Source of the DNA: Lysinibacillus sp. G4S2
GTDB lineage: Bacteria > Bacillota > Bacilli > Bacillales_A > Planococcaceae
Length of the DNA: 64,000 bases
Assembly: GCF_030348505.1 (NCBI RefSeq)
Contig: NZ_JAUCFJ010000002.1
Location: 3,972,001-4,036,000, forward strand
Direction of reading: 5' to 3'
Shown here: in pieces, positions 45,657 to 54,600 of the stretch
How positions within the stretch are numbered: the stretch's first letter is position 1
Layout of the letters: the number at the start of each line of letters is the position of its first letter
The notes under the pieces: generated by a model
The model's database searches: none
Told to the model about the DNA's origin: nothing
The model's input: the letters and a program-made list of their open reading frames with translations, nothing else
Position numbers and translations under genes: made by a program

Positions 45657-45878
45657 TTAGTCTAATTTGAATTCTTCTAAGCGTAACAGCTCAATTAACG
45701 CTTGAGATCGATTTGTTACACCTAACTTTTGAATTGTATTGGAAATGTGATTTCGCACTGTTTTTTCACTAATACCAAGTTGCTCTGCAATATCCCTCGT
45801 TGTTTTTTCAGCTAATAAAAGCGCAAATATTTCACGTTCTCGGTTCGTTAAAAGAGAACGATGATGAGAGCCATTCAT
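45657..45878 (-). CDS. gerE: Spore coat transcription regulator GerE
   Basis: A 73-residue LuxR-type HTH protein without a receiver domain: LTNREREIFALLLAEKTTRD and IAEQLGISEKTVRNHISNTI. GerE modulates late mother-cell (SigK-dependent) coat genes. It carries the strong site GGAGGAGGGTG. Its presence implies that the organism sporulates. Confidence 0.93.
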   Translation of the reverse strand: MNGSHHRSLLTNREREIFALLLAEKTTRDIAEQLGISEKTVRNHISNTIQKLGVTNRSQALIELLRLEEFKLD

Positions 45879-46081
45879 TTTCAGTTACACCCTCCTCCCC
45901 CGCACGTATTGTAACTTATGTTAAGGAATGAGGAGCGGTGACGGCTATTTTCATGAATATCACGTGTTTCCTTAAAAAATTCGGAAATTGCTTCCTTAAA
46001 TTTGTGGATTTTATGTAAAAACGGCTTATCACCAAAAGTTAGGGATGGCATTTGTTAAATCGTATGCCATTTATCTAAGCT

Positions 46082-46228
46082 GATTTCCGTTCCGACTGGG
46101 CTACTTCTTGGTGATCAACGTCACAGATGAGACCCTGACGAAGGCTCAAAGCATCACGTCCTGTGATAACGCCTTCGTGATCAACATCCTTTTGGCCAAG
46201 CCGCTCATCGGACCCCCAGTCGGAAATC
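46082..46228. other. GC-rich nested-hairpin element between gerE and the thioesterase gene
   Basis: Three nested perfect stems: CCGACTGGG/CCCAGTCGG (outermost, extended by GATTT/AAATC), ACGAAGGC/GCCTTCGT, and ATCAC/GTGAT around a five-base loop. G+C is far above the surroundings. A 72-codon minus-strand frame (46075-46293) covers it but has a poor ribosome-binding site. A structured RNA or a mobile repeat fits better than a protein gene. The rest of 45879-46381 has only a GGCAT/ATGCC hairpin at about 46045-46070. Confidence 0.5.
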
Positions 46229-46381
46229 ACCCCCACGTTATGGTGAGCCTGTAAAATTGCAATTTCAACTGCGAAATCACCACTTTTATTCATTTCACCG
46301 AGTGAACTTCCTCAATTAAATGGAACATATCACTGTCACTAAATTGCTACAGACAATTAACTTTCGCAATTTGCTTCAATA

Positions 46382-46864
46382 TTAAATAAACACTAAACTT
46401 GCTAAGTGAGTCTTTGCTTCTTCAGATAAAGGTACACTTTTCCCAGTTCGAGGATCCATTTGTACAACTGTACCACGGCCCGTAAAGCAAACCTCATCAT
46501 GTTGATTTTTTGCTAAGTAATGAATATCCATTGATGCATTTCCTACTTTCGCTATCTTCGTATAAATTTTTAGTACATCATCAAAGAAAACTTGCTTCAC
46601 GTAGTCACACTGTAAGTCTGCTACTATCGGAATACCGTCCACATTTTCATCAATTGCTGATGGCATTAGAATGCCTAAATGGCGAAAATAATCGATTCGT
46701 GCCTGTTCAAAATATGTAAAGCTAACTGTATTGTTCATATGACCGAACATATCCGTTTCTGAAAAACGTACACGCACCTCAGTATAAAATGAAAAATCCT
46801 TTGCCCATTCCTGAAAATCTTCGATATAATTTGCTTTCATCTTAGCCATCCCCCTAATTTTCAT
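46382..46864 (-). CDS. ysmA: Acyl-CoA thioesterase, 4HBT family (YsmA-like)
   Basis: A 160-residue hotdog-fold thioesterase with RVRFSETDMFGHMNNTVSFT, where D and N of the 4HBT motif are seen, and FEQARIDYFRHLGI. The first ATG follows AGGAGGAAGCAA and is kept, despite two further ATGs. Neighbour of gerE and sdhB as in B. subtilis. A palindrome (46905-46922) lies 41 bp upstream. Confidence 0.87.
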   Translation of the reverse strand: MKIRGMAKMKANYIEDFQEWAKDFSFYTEVRVRFSETDMFGHMNNTVSFTYFEQARIDYFRHLGILMPSAIDENVDGIPIVADLQCDYVKQVFFDDVLKIYTKIAKVGNASMDIHYLAKNQHDEVCFTGRGTVVQMDPRTGKSVPLSEEAKTHLASLVFI

Positions 46865-46904
46865 TTGCTTCCTCCTAAAAGTACAAATGGAGTTAGCGAA
46901 TCAA

Positions 46905-46922
46905 AATGAATACATATTCATT
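46905..46922. promoter_or_regulatory. Palindrome upstream of the thioesterase gene
   Basis: AATGAATA-CA-TATTCATT, a perfect dyad 41 bp before the start. It shares TGAAT/ATTCA half-sites with FadR-type operators. The remaining DNA to 47243 shows no gene. Confidence 0.4.
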
Positions 46923-47243
46923 ATAAAGGAAAATACTATATTATCATAGAAAATTCAGACTTTTTCTCAATTTATCAACAAACTTCCTTATCTTCGGTGC
47001 CAATCGACTATCCTTATTCAATCATTAGCCCAATGCCTAAGCTGTATTTGTAGAAACCAACTAGTTTTACTGACAACGGGAAGCTTCTTCAAATGCTCTG
47101 CTGACTGACTGCCAGGTCTCCTCGTTTCGTTGTCATAAACACAGTTAGCATCTTGATCTTGATCTCCTAGTTAATGAACTCTTGTAGTTTATTAATCTTT
47201 ATCGAATAATGCCCCTTAAGATAGCACTTCCTATAAAACATAA

Positions 47244-47280
47244 AAAAACTCCCTCACACATTGAATGTAAGGGAGTTTAG
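47244..47280 (-). terminator. Terminator of the sdh operon
   Basis: AAACTCCCT pairs with AGGGAGTTT, followed on the minus strand by a U tract. Confidence 0.75.
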
Positions 47281-47289
47281 CTTGTACTA

Positions 47290-48069
47290 TTAGTCTACGA
47301 AGTGGTCAGAACCGAAGAAGTTACGGAACATTTGCACTGTAGTTGCACGGTTTAATGATGCGATAGATGTTGTTAAAGGAATACCTTTAGGACAAGCAGC
47401 TACACAGTTTTGTGAGTTACCGCAGTTTGCAAGGCCACCATCGCCCATAATTGCATTTAAACGTTCGTCTTTAATCATTGCACCAGTTGGGTGAGTGTTG
47501 AATAGACGTACTTGTGATAACGGTGCTGGTCCGATGAATGAAGCTTTTTCAGACACGTTTGGACACGCTTCCATACATACACCACAAGTCATACATTTAG
47601 ATAATTCATAAGCCCATTGACGTTTACCTTCTGGCATACGTGGACCTTCACCTAAATCATAAGTACCATCGATTGGAACCCATGCTTTAACTTTTTTAAG
47701 TGCGTTGAACATACGTTCACGGTCAACTTGTAAGTCACGAATAACTGGGAATGTTTTCATAGGCTCAAGGCGAACTGGTTCAGTCAATTGATCAATCAGT
47801 GTTGAACAAGATTGACGTGGACGGCCATTGATAACCATTGAACATGCACCACAAACTTCTTCAAGACAGTTCATGTCCCATGCAACTGGTGTTGTTTTTT
47901 CACCATTTGACATAACTGGATGCTTTTGAATTTCCATTAAAACAGAAATGACGTTCATACCATGGCGGTAAGGAACTTCGAATTTCTGCCAGTAGCCATT
48001 GCCACCTTGTGTATCTTGACGTAAAATTTCAACTTTTACCATTCTTCCAGTATTAGCTGCGATATCCAT
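47290..48069 (-). CDS. sdhB: Succinate dehydrogenase iron-sulfur subunit
   Basis: A 259-residue subunit. It carries CLEEVCGACSMVINGRPRQS for the 2Fe-2S cluster, then CMTCGVCMEACPN and NCVAACPKG for the 4Fe-4S and 3Fe-4S clusters. It passes electrons from SdhA to the cytochrome b subunit at the inner face of the membrane. It follows sdhA after 5 bp. Confidence 0.95.
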   Translation of the reverse strand: MDIAANTGRMVKVEILRQDTQGGNGYWQKFEVPYRHGMNVISVLMEIQKHPVMSNGEKTTPVAWDMNCLEEVCGACSMVINGRPRQSCSTLIDQLTEPVRLEPMKTFPVIRDLQVDRERMFNALKKVKAWVPIDGTYDLGEGPRMPEGKRQWAYELSKCMTCGVCMEACPNVSEKASFIGPAPLSQVRLFNTHPTGAMIKDERLNAIMGDGGLANCGNSQNCVAACPKGIPLTTSIASLNRATTVQMFRNFFGSDHFVD

Positions 48070-48074
48070 AATTC

Positions 48075-49829
48075 TTAGTCTCCTTTCGCAGAGTAATCAC
48101 GTTTACGTGGTGGAATTAATGAAACGTCGACTTCTTGGTACGTGATAATTGGATCACCAGTAGTTGGGTCAAATTTCGCCATTGTAGTTTTTAAGAACTT
48201 CTCATCATCACGATTCGGGAAGTCAGGCTTATAGTGTGCACCACGAGATTCGTCACGTAATAATGCACCTTTTGTCATTACTTTCGCTAGGTAAATCATA
48301 TTTTTCAACTGACGCGTAAAGTGACCACCTTGGTTACTCCATTTTTGTGTATCGTTGATGTTAATGTTTTCCCAACGTTTTTGGAATTCATCAAGTTTTT
48401 TCAATGTATCTTGAAGTTGATCGTTGTAACGTACTACTGTCATAGTAGCAGTCATCATTTCACCAAGCTCTTTATGAAGTAAGTAAGCGTTTTCTGTGCC
48501 ATCCATTTTCATGATAGCATCCCATTTCGCTTGTTCTTCTTTTACGCGAGCATCGAAAATTTCCTGTGGAAGATCTTCAGCATGCTTTTTAAGATGTTTA
48601 ACATAATCAACTGCGTTTGGACCAGCAACCATACCACCATAGATAGCAGATAATAATGAGTTCGCACCAAGACGGTTTGCACCATGTTGAGAGTAATCAC
48701 ATTCACCTGCTGCAAATAAACCAGGAATCTCAGTCATTTGGTTGTAGTCAACCCATAATCCACCCATTGAGTAGTGAACTGCTGGGAAAATTTTCATTGG
48801 TAATTTACGTGGGTCATCACCTACGAATTTTTCGTAGATTTCAATGATACCACCAAGTTTTATATCTAATTCATGTGGATCTTTATGAGAAAGATCTAGG
48901 TATACCATGTTTTCGCCGTTGATTCCAAGTTTTTGGTTTACACAAACGTCGAAAATTTCACGTGTTGCAATATCACGTGGTACTAAGTTACCATATGCAG
49001 GGTATTTTTCTTCTAAGAAGTACCAAGGTTTACCGTCTTTGTAAGTCCAAATACGTCCACCTTCACCACGAGCTGATTCTGACATTAGACGGTTTTTGTC
49101 GTCTCCAGGAATAGCTGTTGGGTGAATTTGAATGAACTCACCATTCGCGTAAGTAGCACCTTGTTGGTAAACGATAGAAGCAGCAGAACCTGTATTAATT
49201 ACAGAGTTTGTTGTTTTACCGAAGATAATACCAGGGCCACCAGTTGCCATAATAACAGCGTCTGCACGGAATGATTTAATTTCTTCTGTACGCATATCTT
49301 GCGCTACGATACCACGACAAACGCCGTCAGGATCAACTATTGCACCAAGGAATTCCCAGTGCTCATATTTGTTAACTAAACCAGCTACTTCGTGAGAACG
49401 AACTTGCTCGTCTAGCGCGTATAGTAATTGTTGACCAGTTGTCGCACCAGAGAATGCTGTACGGTGGTGAAGTGTACCACCAAAACGACGGAAATCAAGA
49501 AGACCTTCTGGAGTACGGTTGAACATAACACCCATACGGTCCATTAAGTGAATAATACCAGGTGCTGCATCACACATACCCTTAACTGGTGGTTGGTTCG
49601 CTAAGAAGTCCCCACCGTATACTGTATCATCGAAGTGAATCCAAGGAGAATCCCCTTCACCTTTTGTATTTACCGCACCATTAATTCCGCCTTGCGCACA
49701 TACAGAGTGTGAGCGTTTTACAGGAACTAATGAGAATAAATCAACTTCAGTACCAACTTCAGCTGCTTTAATCGTTGCCATCAGACCAGCTAGACCACCG
49801 CCGACAACAATTATTTTGCTTTTCGCCAT
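48075..49829 (-). CDS. sdhA: Succinate dehydrogenase flavoprotein subunit
   Basis: A 584-residue FAD-binding subunit: dinucleotide motif VVGGGLAGLMATIKAAE at the N-terminus, the covalent-FAD histidine region RSHSVCAQGGINGAVN, and the active-site block around MSESARGEGGRIW. It oxidises succinate to fumarate in the TCA cycle. GAGGAG precedes the ATG. Confidence 0.96.
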   Translation of the reverse strand: MAKSKIIVVGGGLAGLMATIKAAEVGTEVDLFSLVPVKRSHSVCAQGGINGAVNTKGEGDSPWIHFDDTVYGGDFLANQPPVKGMCDAAPGIIHLMDRMGVMFNRTPEGLLDFRRFGGTLHHRTAFSGATTGQQLLYALDEQVRSHEVAGLVNKYEHWEFLGAIVDPDGVCRGIVAQDMRTEEIKSFRADAVIMATGGPGIIFGKTTNSVINTGSAASIVYQQGATYANGEFIQIHPTAIPGDDKNRLMSESARGEGGRIWTYKDGKPWYFLEEKYPAYGNLVPRDIATREIFDVCVNQKLGINGENMVYLDLSHKDPHELDIKLGGIIEIYEKFVGDDPRKLPMKIFPAVHYSMGGLWVDYNQMTEIPGLFAAGECDYSQHGANRLGANSLLSAIYGGMVAGPNAVDYVKHLKKHAEDLPQEIFDARVKEEQAKWDAIMKMDGTENAYLLHKELGEMMTATMTVVRYNDQLQDTLKKLDEFQKRWENININDTQKWSNQGGHFTRQLKNMIYLAKVMTKGALLRDESRGAHYKPDFPNRDDEKFLKTTMAKFDPTTGDPIITYQEVDVSLIPPRKRDYSAKGD

Positions 49830-49895
49830 GATTATTTCTCACTCCTCTTAAAAAATTGCAATGATTGAATGGACTCTATAGTAACTTCTATTAAA

Positions 49896-50510
49896 TTATA
49901 CGAAAGATAAAATAGCAGCCACACCAACTACACTTAGAATTACGAAAATAATGTTTGTTACATAAGTAGCAACCTTTTGAGACTGAGGAGATTGTGTAAT
50001 ACCCCAGCTTACTAGGAATGCCCATAAACCGTTTGATAAGTGGAAAGTTGCTGATAAAATACCAACAATATAGAATCCAAGCATTAGTGGATTCGATACG
50101 ATATCTGCGATCATATTGAATTCAACATCTGCACCTAACGCTTTTTGGATACGCGTTTGGAAAATATGCCATGCAATGAAAATCACTAAGAATACACCAG
50201 TGAAACGTTGTAATGAGAACATCCAGTTACGGTATGTACTGAAACGCCCTGTGTTTGGTGAAGCAGTGAATGCAATGAAGACACCATAGAATGCGTGGAA
50301 CAGTAATGGGATATAAATAACTACCCACTCAATTACTAACAGAAGATTGTGTGGAATTAAATCCATCTTACTTACTGCATCATTGTAAGCTTGTTCACCA
50401 CCAACAGCAGTGAAGTTCATTGACAAGTGGAACATCAGAAACAGACCTACTGGAATGACACCAAGTAGAGAATGTAAACGACGCCATAAAAACTCTCGAT
50501 CTTTCGACAA
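49896..50510 (-). CDS. sdhC: Succinate dehydrogenase cytochrome b558 subunit
   Basis: A 204-residue membrane anchor with five helices and conserved histidines (LHSLLGVIPVGLFLMFHLSM; FIAWHIF; GILSATFHLSNGLW) for di-heme binding. TTG start after AAGGGGGG. First gene of sdhCAB. It anchors the complex and reduces menaquinone. The 272 bp upstream, shared with divergent yslB, should hold the promoters. Confidence 0.93.
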   Translation of the reverse strand: MSKDREFLWRRLHSLLGVIPVGLFLMFHLSMNFTAVGGEQAYNDAVSKMDLIPHNLLLVIEWVVIYIPLLFHAFYGVFIAFTASPNTGRFSTYRNWMFSLQRFTGVFLVIFIAWHIFQTRIQKALGADVEFNMIADIVSNPLMLGFYIVGILSATFHLSNGLWAFLVSWGITQSPQSQKVATYVTNIIFVILSVVGVAAILSFV

Positions 50511-50782
50511 GACTGTTACCCCCCTTAGTACTTAAAATAGCACAACAAAAGAAGTCATCATTTTGTAAATGATACCTCATTGACTGTGTATTTCATCATG
50601 GTACAATATTATGACATGTTTATTGTACTCTCAAGAGCTACGAGCGTCAAGGTAACTTGGAGTTTTTCATAGCCCTTATTAAAGAAACAATCTAGTACGT
50701 GATGCATCATTTTTTCTCGAAAAATCTACCTTTACTTTATTGAGGTTAAATTTTAAGAAAATTCTAAGAAAGAAGGATTTCA

Positions 50783-51217
50783 ATGTTAAACACTTCATCT
50801 CCTACAATCTCATCATTTGGCTATGAGATAATTCGCGATCATATTCTATCTACTATTCTTGGCAAACATGAAGATGATGTCCTTTATTGGGCAGGAAAAG
50901 AGCTTGCTAGAAAGTTCCCTTGTAGAAGTCAAGATGAAATTATCGCATTTTTCGCAGATGCCTGTTGGGGTAATTTAGAGCTTATGAAAGAATCAAAGGA
51001 TGGACGTATATTCCTATTGACAAATGATCCAACAATTTTACAAATCGGTTTGCGTAGCTTTAGACTTGAAGCAGGATTTATAGCTGAGCAAATCCAGCAA
51101 GCAAAAGGTTATTTAACAGAATGCTATGATGAAAAACGTGAAAAGCATCAAAACGTTATGTTCACAGTAAAATGGGACGTCAAAGAACGAATCATGCACA
51201 CCCTACCTACCGAATAA
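50783..51217 (+). CDS. yslB: YslB-family (DUF2507) protein
   Basis: A 144-residue protein with FGYEIIRDHILSTILGKHED and VLYWAGKELARKFPCRSQDE typical of YslB. It lies divergent to sdhC as in B. subtilis. Function uncertain. Confidence 0.87.
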   Translation: MLNTSSPTISSFGYEIIRDHILSTILGKHEDDVLYWAGKELARKFPCRSQDEIIAFFADACWGNLELMKESKDGRIFLLTNDPTILQIGLRSFRLEAGFIAEQIQQAKGYLTECYDEKREKHQNVMFTVKWDVKERIMHTLPTE

Positions 51218-51220
51218 AAC

Positions 51221-51263
51221 AAAAAGGATTGTCATTCCAAATTGCTGGATGACAATCCTTTTC
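51221..51263. terminator. Bidirectional terminator between yslB and chemoreceptor
   Basis: AAAAGGATTGTCAT pairs with ATGACAATCCTTTT, with A/T tracts on both sides. Confidence 0.8.
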
Positions 51264-51268
51264 TCTAT

Positions 51269-52528
51269 TCATAACTGAGCATGTCTTTCTTTTAAAAGCA
51301 CATCTATTAACGAAATAAATGCTTCCAAAATATTAAGTGAGTGTTGAACCATTTCTTCTAAGTTACTATTTGACAGTTCATTAACTAATTTCTGAGCAGC
51401 CGTATGTACTAATTCATGAGGTTGTTCTATATGACGATACTCTGGTAAATTCTGATATTGCTCAAAATGCCCATAATACCATTTCCCAAACGCACATTGA
51501 TGATGCGTTTTTAATATTTCTTTATGTCCAGCTTTTTGAATAGCAATTCGTAAAAAACTAGCATGATCCATTAACCTCGCTGCCAATTGGCTAATTACCG
51601 TTTGCTCTGATGGCTTTCGAATTGTCGGTACGATAGCTTTTAGCATTTCAGATACTTGATTCTGTACAATTTCTGAAAAGTCACTTGTATGTGATAATTC
51701 AGTCAGCGTCACCGCTAAACTGTCTACAGCTACTACGTTTTCCTCTGATGCAGCTGTCATTTGATGAATTCCGTGTGCAACTTCTTCAAAATTTTTACTT
51801 GTTACTGTCAGATTAGTAATATTGCCTTTCATGATACTTAAAAAATCAGTAAAGTAATGTTCAACTTGTTCAATATTTTCTAATGTGTTATGTAATTGCC
51901 TATCGATGACTGATCGAATCTTCGTCATTTCTTGCAATGAATCTTTCGAGCTATTAGCTAACTTTCCTACCTCCAACGCGACAACATTAAAGCCCTTCCC
52001 ATGTTCACCAGCACGTGCAGCTTCAATTGAGGCATTTAAGGCTAGTAGTTGTGTTTGATCGGCAATCCCGGTTACACTTTTACTAATATCATTCATTTTA
52101 CTCATTTCATTATTCAGCTGTTTTGTTGAATGAGCTCCTTTAGCTAACAGCTCCTGAACCATTTCACCTTTCGTAATGGATGATTCCATTTCGTCTACTA
52201 GTAGTAACGAATGCTGTTTTATTTCTTGAATATTTGCATTAACATTTTGCTCAACAGCCAGCATCTCTTCTGTATTTGACGACATTTCTTCAGTCATTGC
52301 TGAAATATCTCCTACACTTGCTGAGACACTTTGAACCTTTAAAATCGTTTGAAAATTAATTAACTCCATATGCGCTAGTACAAAATCTAAAATCGCATTT
52401 TTCACATCAACGCTTTCCTGCTCAAGTTCCAATTGTAGAATTCGTTTTTTTAATATTTGTATTTCAGAATCGTTGTGTTTCTCAACGCCTTCATTAATTG
52501 GCTTTTGAAATAAACCTAATAATGCCAT
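51269..52528 (-). CDS. Soluble methyl-accepting chemotaxis protein with C-terminal CZB domain
   Basis: A 419-residue cytosolic receptor; no membrane segment or periplasmic domain. The signalling hairpin tip is IADQTQLLALNASIEAARAG, slightly diverged from the usual EIA/EAARAGE core. The C-terminal chemoreceptor zinc-binding (CZB) domain from about residue 320 shows the HQCAFGKWYYGHFEQY motif with flanking histidines (MDHASFL, QPHELVH). CZB domains bind zinc and sense hypochlorous acid or other oxidants in other bacteria. The start at 52528 follows AAGGTGGGAATTTGT. Confidence 0.87.
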   Translation of the reverse strand: MALLGLFQKPINEGVEKHNDSEIQILKKRILQLELEQESVDVKNAILDFVLAHMELINFQTILKVQSVSASVGDISAMTEEMSSNTEEMLAVEQNVNANIQEIKQHSLLLVDEMESSITKGEMVQELLAKGAHSTKQLNNEMSKMNDISKSVTGIADQTQLLALNASIEAARAGEHGKGFNVVALEVGKLANSSKDSLQEMTKIRSVIDRQLHNTLENIEQVEHYFTDFLSIMKGNITNLTVTSKNFEEVAHGIHQMTAASEENVVAVDSLAVTLTELSHTSDFSEIVQNQVSEMLKAIVPTIRKPSEQTVISQLAARLMDHASFLRIAIQKAGHKEILKTHHQCAFGKWYYGHFEQYQNLPEYRHIEQPHELVHTAAQKLVNELSNSNLEEMVQHSLNILEAFISLIDVLLKERHAQL

Positions 52529-52616
52529 ACAAATTCCCACCTTTTCCTTGGTAAAACATGTAATTACACTTTATTATACAACAATAGTAATATATAAAAT
52601 ATCAAATTTATATAAA

Positions 52617-52653
52617 GAAAAAATAGGATGTACCTTTTACCGACACATCCTAT
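52617..52653 (-). terminator. Terminator after lysC
   Basis: AATAGGATGT pairs with ACATCCTATT and a U tract follows on the minus strand. Confidence 0.75.
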
Positions 52654-52659
52654 TCATTA

Positions 52660-53886
52660 TTATATGTAAAGCGCATGTTCTAAATTGAATTCATCGTGTA
52701 ATGCATTTGCTGCACGAATCATTTCGTCTTGAGGTACAACAACAGACACTTTTATTTCAGATGTACTTACCATTTTTACCGGGATACTTTCACGACGTAA
52801 ACGATCAAACATACGGGCAGCAACGCCTGGATTAGATGCCATACCTGATCCAATAATAGAAACTTTCGCTAAGCCGATTTCGAAATCAGCAAAACTAAAT
52901 CCTAGTGATAGTTTACTATCTTCTAAGACCCGTAATGCTTCTGCAAACTCCTCTTTTGAAATGGTAAATGATACAGTCGGCTTTAATCCATCTATTATTG
53001 CTTGCACGATTATATCGACGTTTATGCGATTTTCTGCAAGTATTGTGAACATATCTGCTAACGAAGCATCAGAATAAGCATCATAACCAACTGTTAAACG
53101 AATAACATCTGACTCATAGGCAACACCACGTACAATTAAATTTTTCTCCATCTCAACTTCCTCCTTCAATAAAGTTCCTACTGTATCGATTACACTCGAC
53201 CGAATAATAACTGGCATTTGAAACTTCTTTGCTAACTCTACAGCTCGCGGATGTAAAATTCGTGATCCTAAATTTGATAGCTCTAGCATCTCGTCATAGG
53301 AAATTTCTTTTAGCTTTTGTGCTCTAGCTACATGACTTGGATCAGCTGTATAGACACCATCCACATTTGTGTAAATATCTACGCGCTCTGCCTCCAACGC
53401 TGCCGCAATAGCTACAGCCGTCGTTTCCGCTCCACCTTTACCAAGCGTCGTAATATTCTGTGAATAATTGATGCCTTGTACCCCAGTAATTACAACAATT
53501 TGTCCTTGTGCAAAGTGTTCCTCAATACGACTTACATCAAGATAATCTATACGTGCATTACCATGCATATCATCCGTTTGAATACCCGCTTGCCATCCTG
53601 TTAATGACACTGCACTGTATCCTTCTTCCTGCAAAGCAATTGCCACTAACGCACTTGATAGTTGTGAGCTTGTCGAAAGTAATACATCTAGTTCACGCTT
53701 AGACGCATTATCTGATAGATCACGAGCCATCTTTGCTAATTCTTTCGTCATATTCGCCATCGCCGCTGTTACAACGACAACATCATACCCTCTTTCTCTT
53801 TCAGCTAGCGCCCTTTTCGCAACATTTTGAATGTGCTCTGTCGATGCTAATGCAGCACTACCAAATTTCATCACAATTCTCGCCAT
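52660..53886 (-). CDS. lysC: Aspartate kinase, lysine-regulated
   Basis: A 408-residue kinase, the length of Bacillus aspartokinase II. The kinase domain has VITGVQGINYSQNITTLGKG, AVAIAAALEAERVDIYTNVD and GSRILHPRAVELAKKF. Two ACT domains follow from about residue 260. The N-terminal loop reads MKFGSAALAS rather than the usual KFGGTSV, which is unusual. It makes aspartyl phosphate for lysine, diaminopimelate, threonine and methionine synthesis. Expression should be controlled by the lysine riboswitch upstream. In B. subtilis an internal start yields a separate beta subunit; that could also occur here. Confidence 0.92.
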   Translation of the reverse strand: MARIVMKFGSAALASTEHIQNVAKRALAERERGYDVVVVTAAMANMTKELAKMARDLSDNASKRELDVLLSTSSQLSSALVAIALQEEGYSAVSLTGWQAGIQTDDMHGNARIDYLDVSRIEEHFAQGQIVVITGVQGINYSQNITTLGKGGAETTAVAIAAALEAERVDIYTNVDGVYTADPSHVARAQKLKEISYDEMLELSNLGSRILHPRAVELAKKFQMPVIIRSSVIDTVGTLLKEEVEMEKNLIVRGVAYESDVIRLTVGYDAYSDASLADMFTILAENRINVDIIVQAIIDGLKPTVSFTISKEEFAEALRVLEDSKLSLGFSFADFEIGLAKVSIIGSGMASNPGVAARMFDRLRRESIPVKMVSTSEIKVSVVVPQDEMIRAANALHDEFNLEHALYI

Positions 53887-54120
53887 CTTTACCATTCTCC
53901 TTCGTTTTTAATCATTTCGCTGATTATAAAGTAGCTTACTTTTGCGGCTCCTCACCCAAATATGTACTTGACTGTACATTCCACTCACGGAGAACGCTCT
54001 CCGCATGTATCTTTGCTCTCGGGGGCTACTCCGTTGAGCATGGTTTATGGCCCACAATCATACAGAAAAATCTTTTGACATCATCCCTTTATCGGAATAA
54101 CTTGTTATCTTCAGAAAGCT

Positions 54121-54155
54121 AAAAAGGCAGCTCTCACATAACGTGAAAGCTGCCT
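54121..54155 (-). terminator. Regulated terminator of the lysine riboswitch
   Basis: AGGCAGCT pairs with AGCTGCCT, with an inner TTCAC/GTGAG stem, followed by UUUUU on the minus strand. It lies 32 bases after the aptamer and 235 bases before lysC. Confidence 0.85.
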
Positions 54156-54186
54156 ATAACATGTACAATAAAAGTAACTTGCGCAT

Positions 54187-54360
54187 GTGTGATAGCTCTC
54201 CGAAACGATTAGAATCGACAGTCTTACATCTCTTAAATGTAAAACCAGCACAGCATCGGAAACAACGATGCTCCACTTCGGCAAGCTCCCCTTTTGTACA
54301 TTTTCACTGGACTTGTTCGTCCTCGAATGTACTACTCTTGAACCTTGCACCTCTATCATC
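54187..54360 (-). ncRNA. Lysine riboswitch (L box) upstream of lysC
   Basis: The minus-strand RNA begins GATGATAGAGGTGCAAGGTT. It contains TTCAAGAGTA, GTGAAAATGTACAAAAGGGG and AGCTTGCCGAAG, and ends GGAGAGCTATC closing the P1 stem. These are the conserved blocks of the lysine aptamer. Lysine binding should favour the following terminator and shut off lysC. An open frame over this region is spurious. Confidence 0.92.
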
Positions 54361-54517
54361 ACTAAATAGTGAATGTATTTAATTGAACCTTATAGTTTAT
54401 GGATAAATAGAAACTACAAAAAACTAAGGCTCCGTACATAACATTGCTATATTAAGGAGCAATGTTATATACAACCTTAGCATACGTCTAATCCTTTGAC
54501 AATGTCTCTTATTGAAA

Positions 54518-54600
54518 ATCAACTCGCCTTGGCGTAATTGCGTCCGGATTTTGAATTGTGCCCGCGCAATTCATTCCTTCAGAGGTGGGTGTTTTCTGCA
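54518..54600 (-). repeat. Dispersed multi-hairpin repeat, family A, internally deleted copy
   Basis: Shares GCCTTGGCGTAATTGCGTCC and the GAATTGTGC/GCGCAATTC stem with the copy at 3621-3877. It then jumps to the other end, AGAGGTGGGTGTTTTCTGCAG. It supplies the last codons of uvrC. Confidence 0.75.

Noticed and set aside
46075..46293. 72-codon protein gene
   Set aside because: The sequence is dominated by nested perfect palindromes and the start has a poor ribosome-binding site; treated as a structured element instead.
54111..54362. 83-codon minus-strand frame
   Set aside because: It lies entirely over the lysine riboswitch and its terminator; no ribosome-binding site and no protein-like features.
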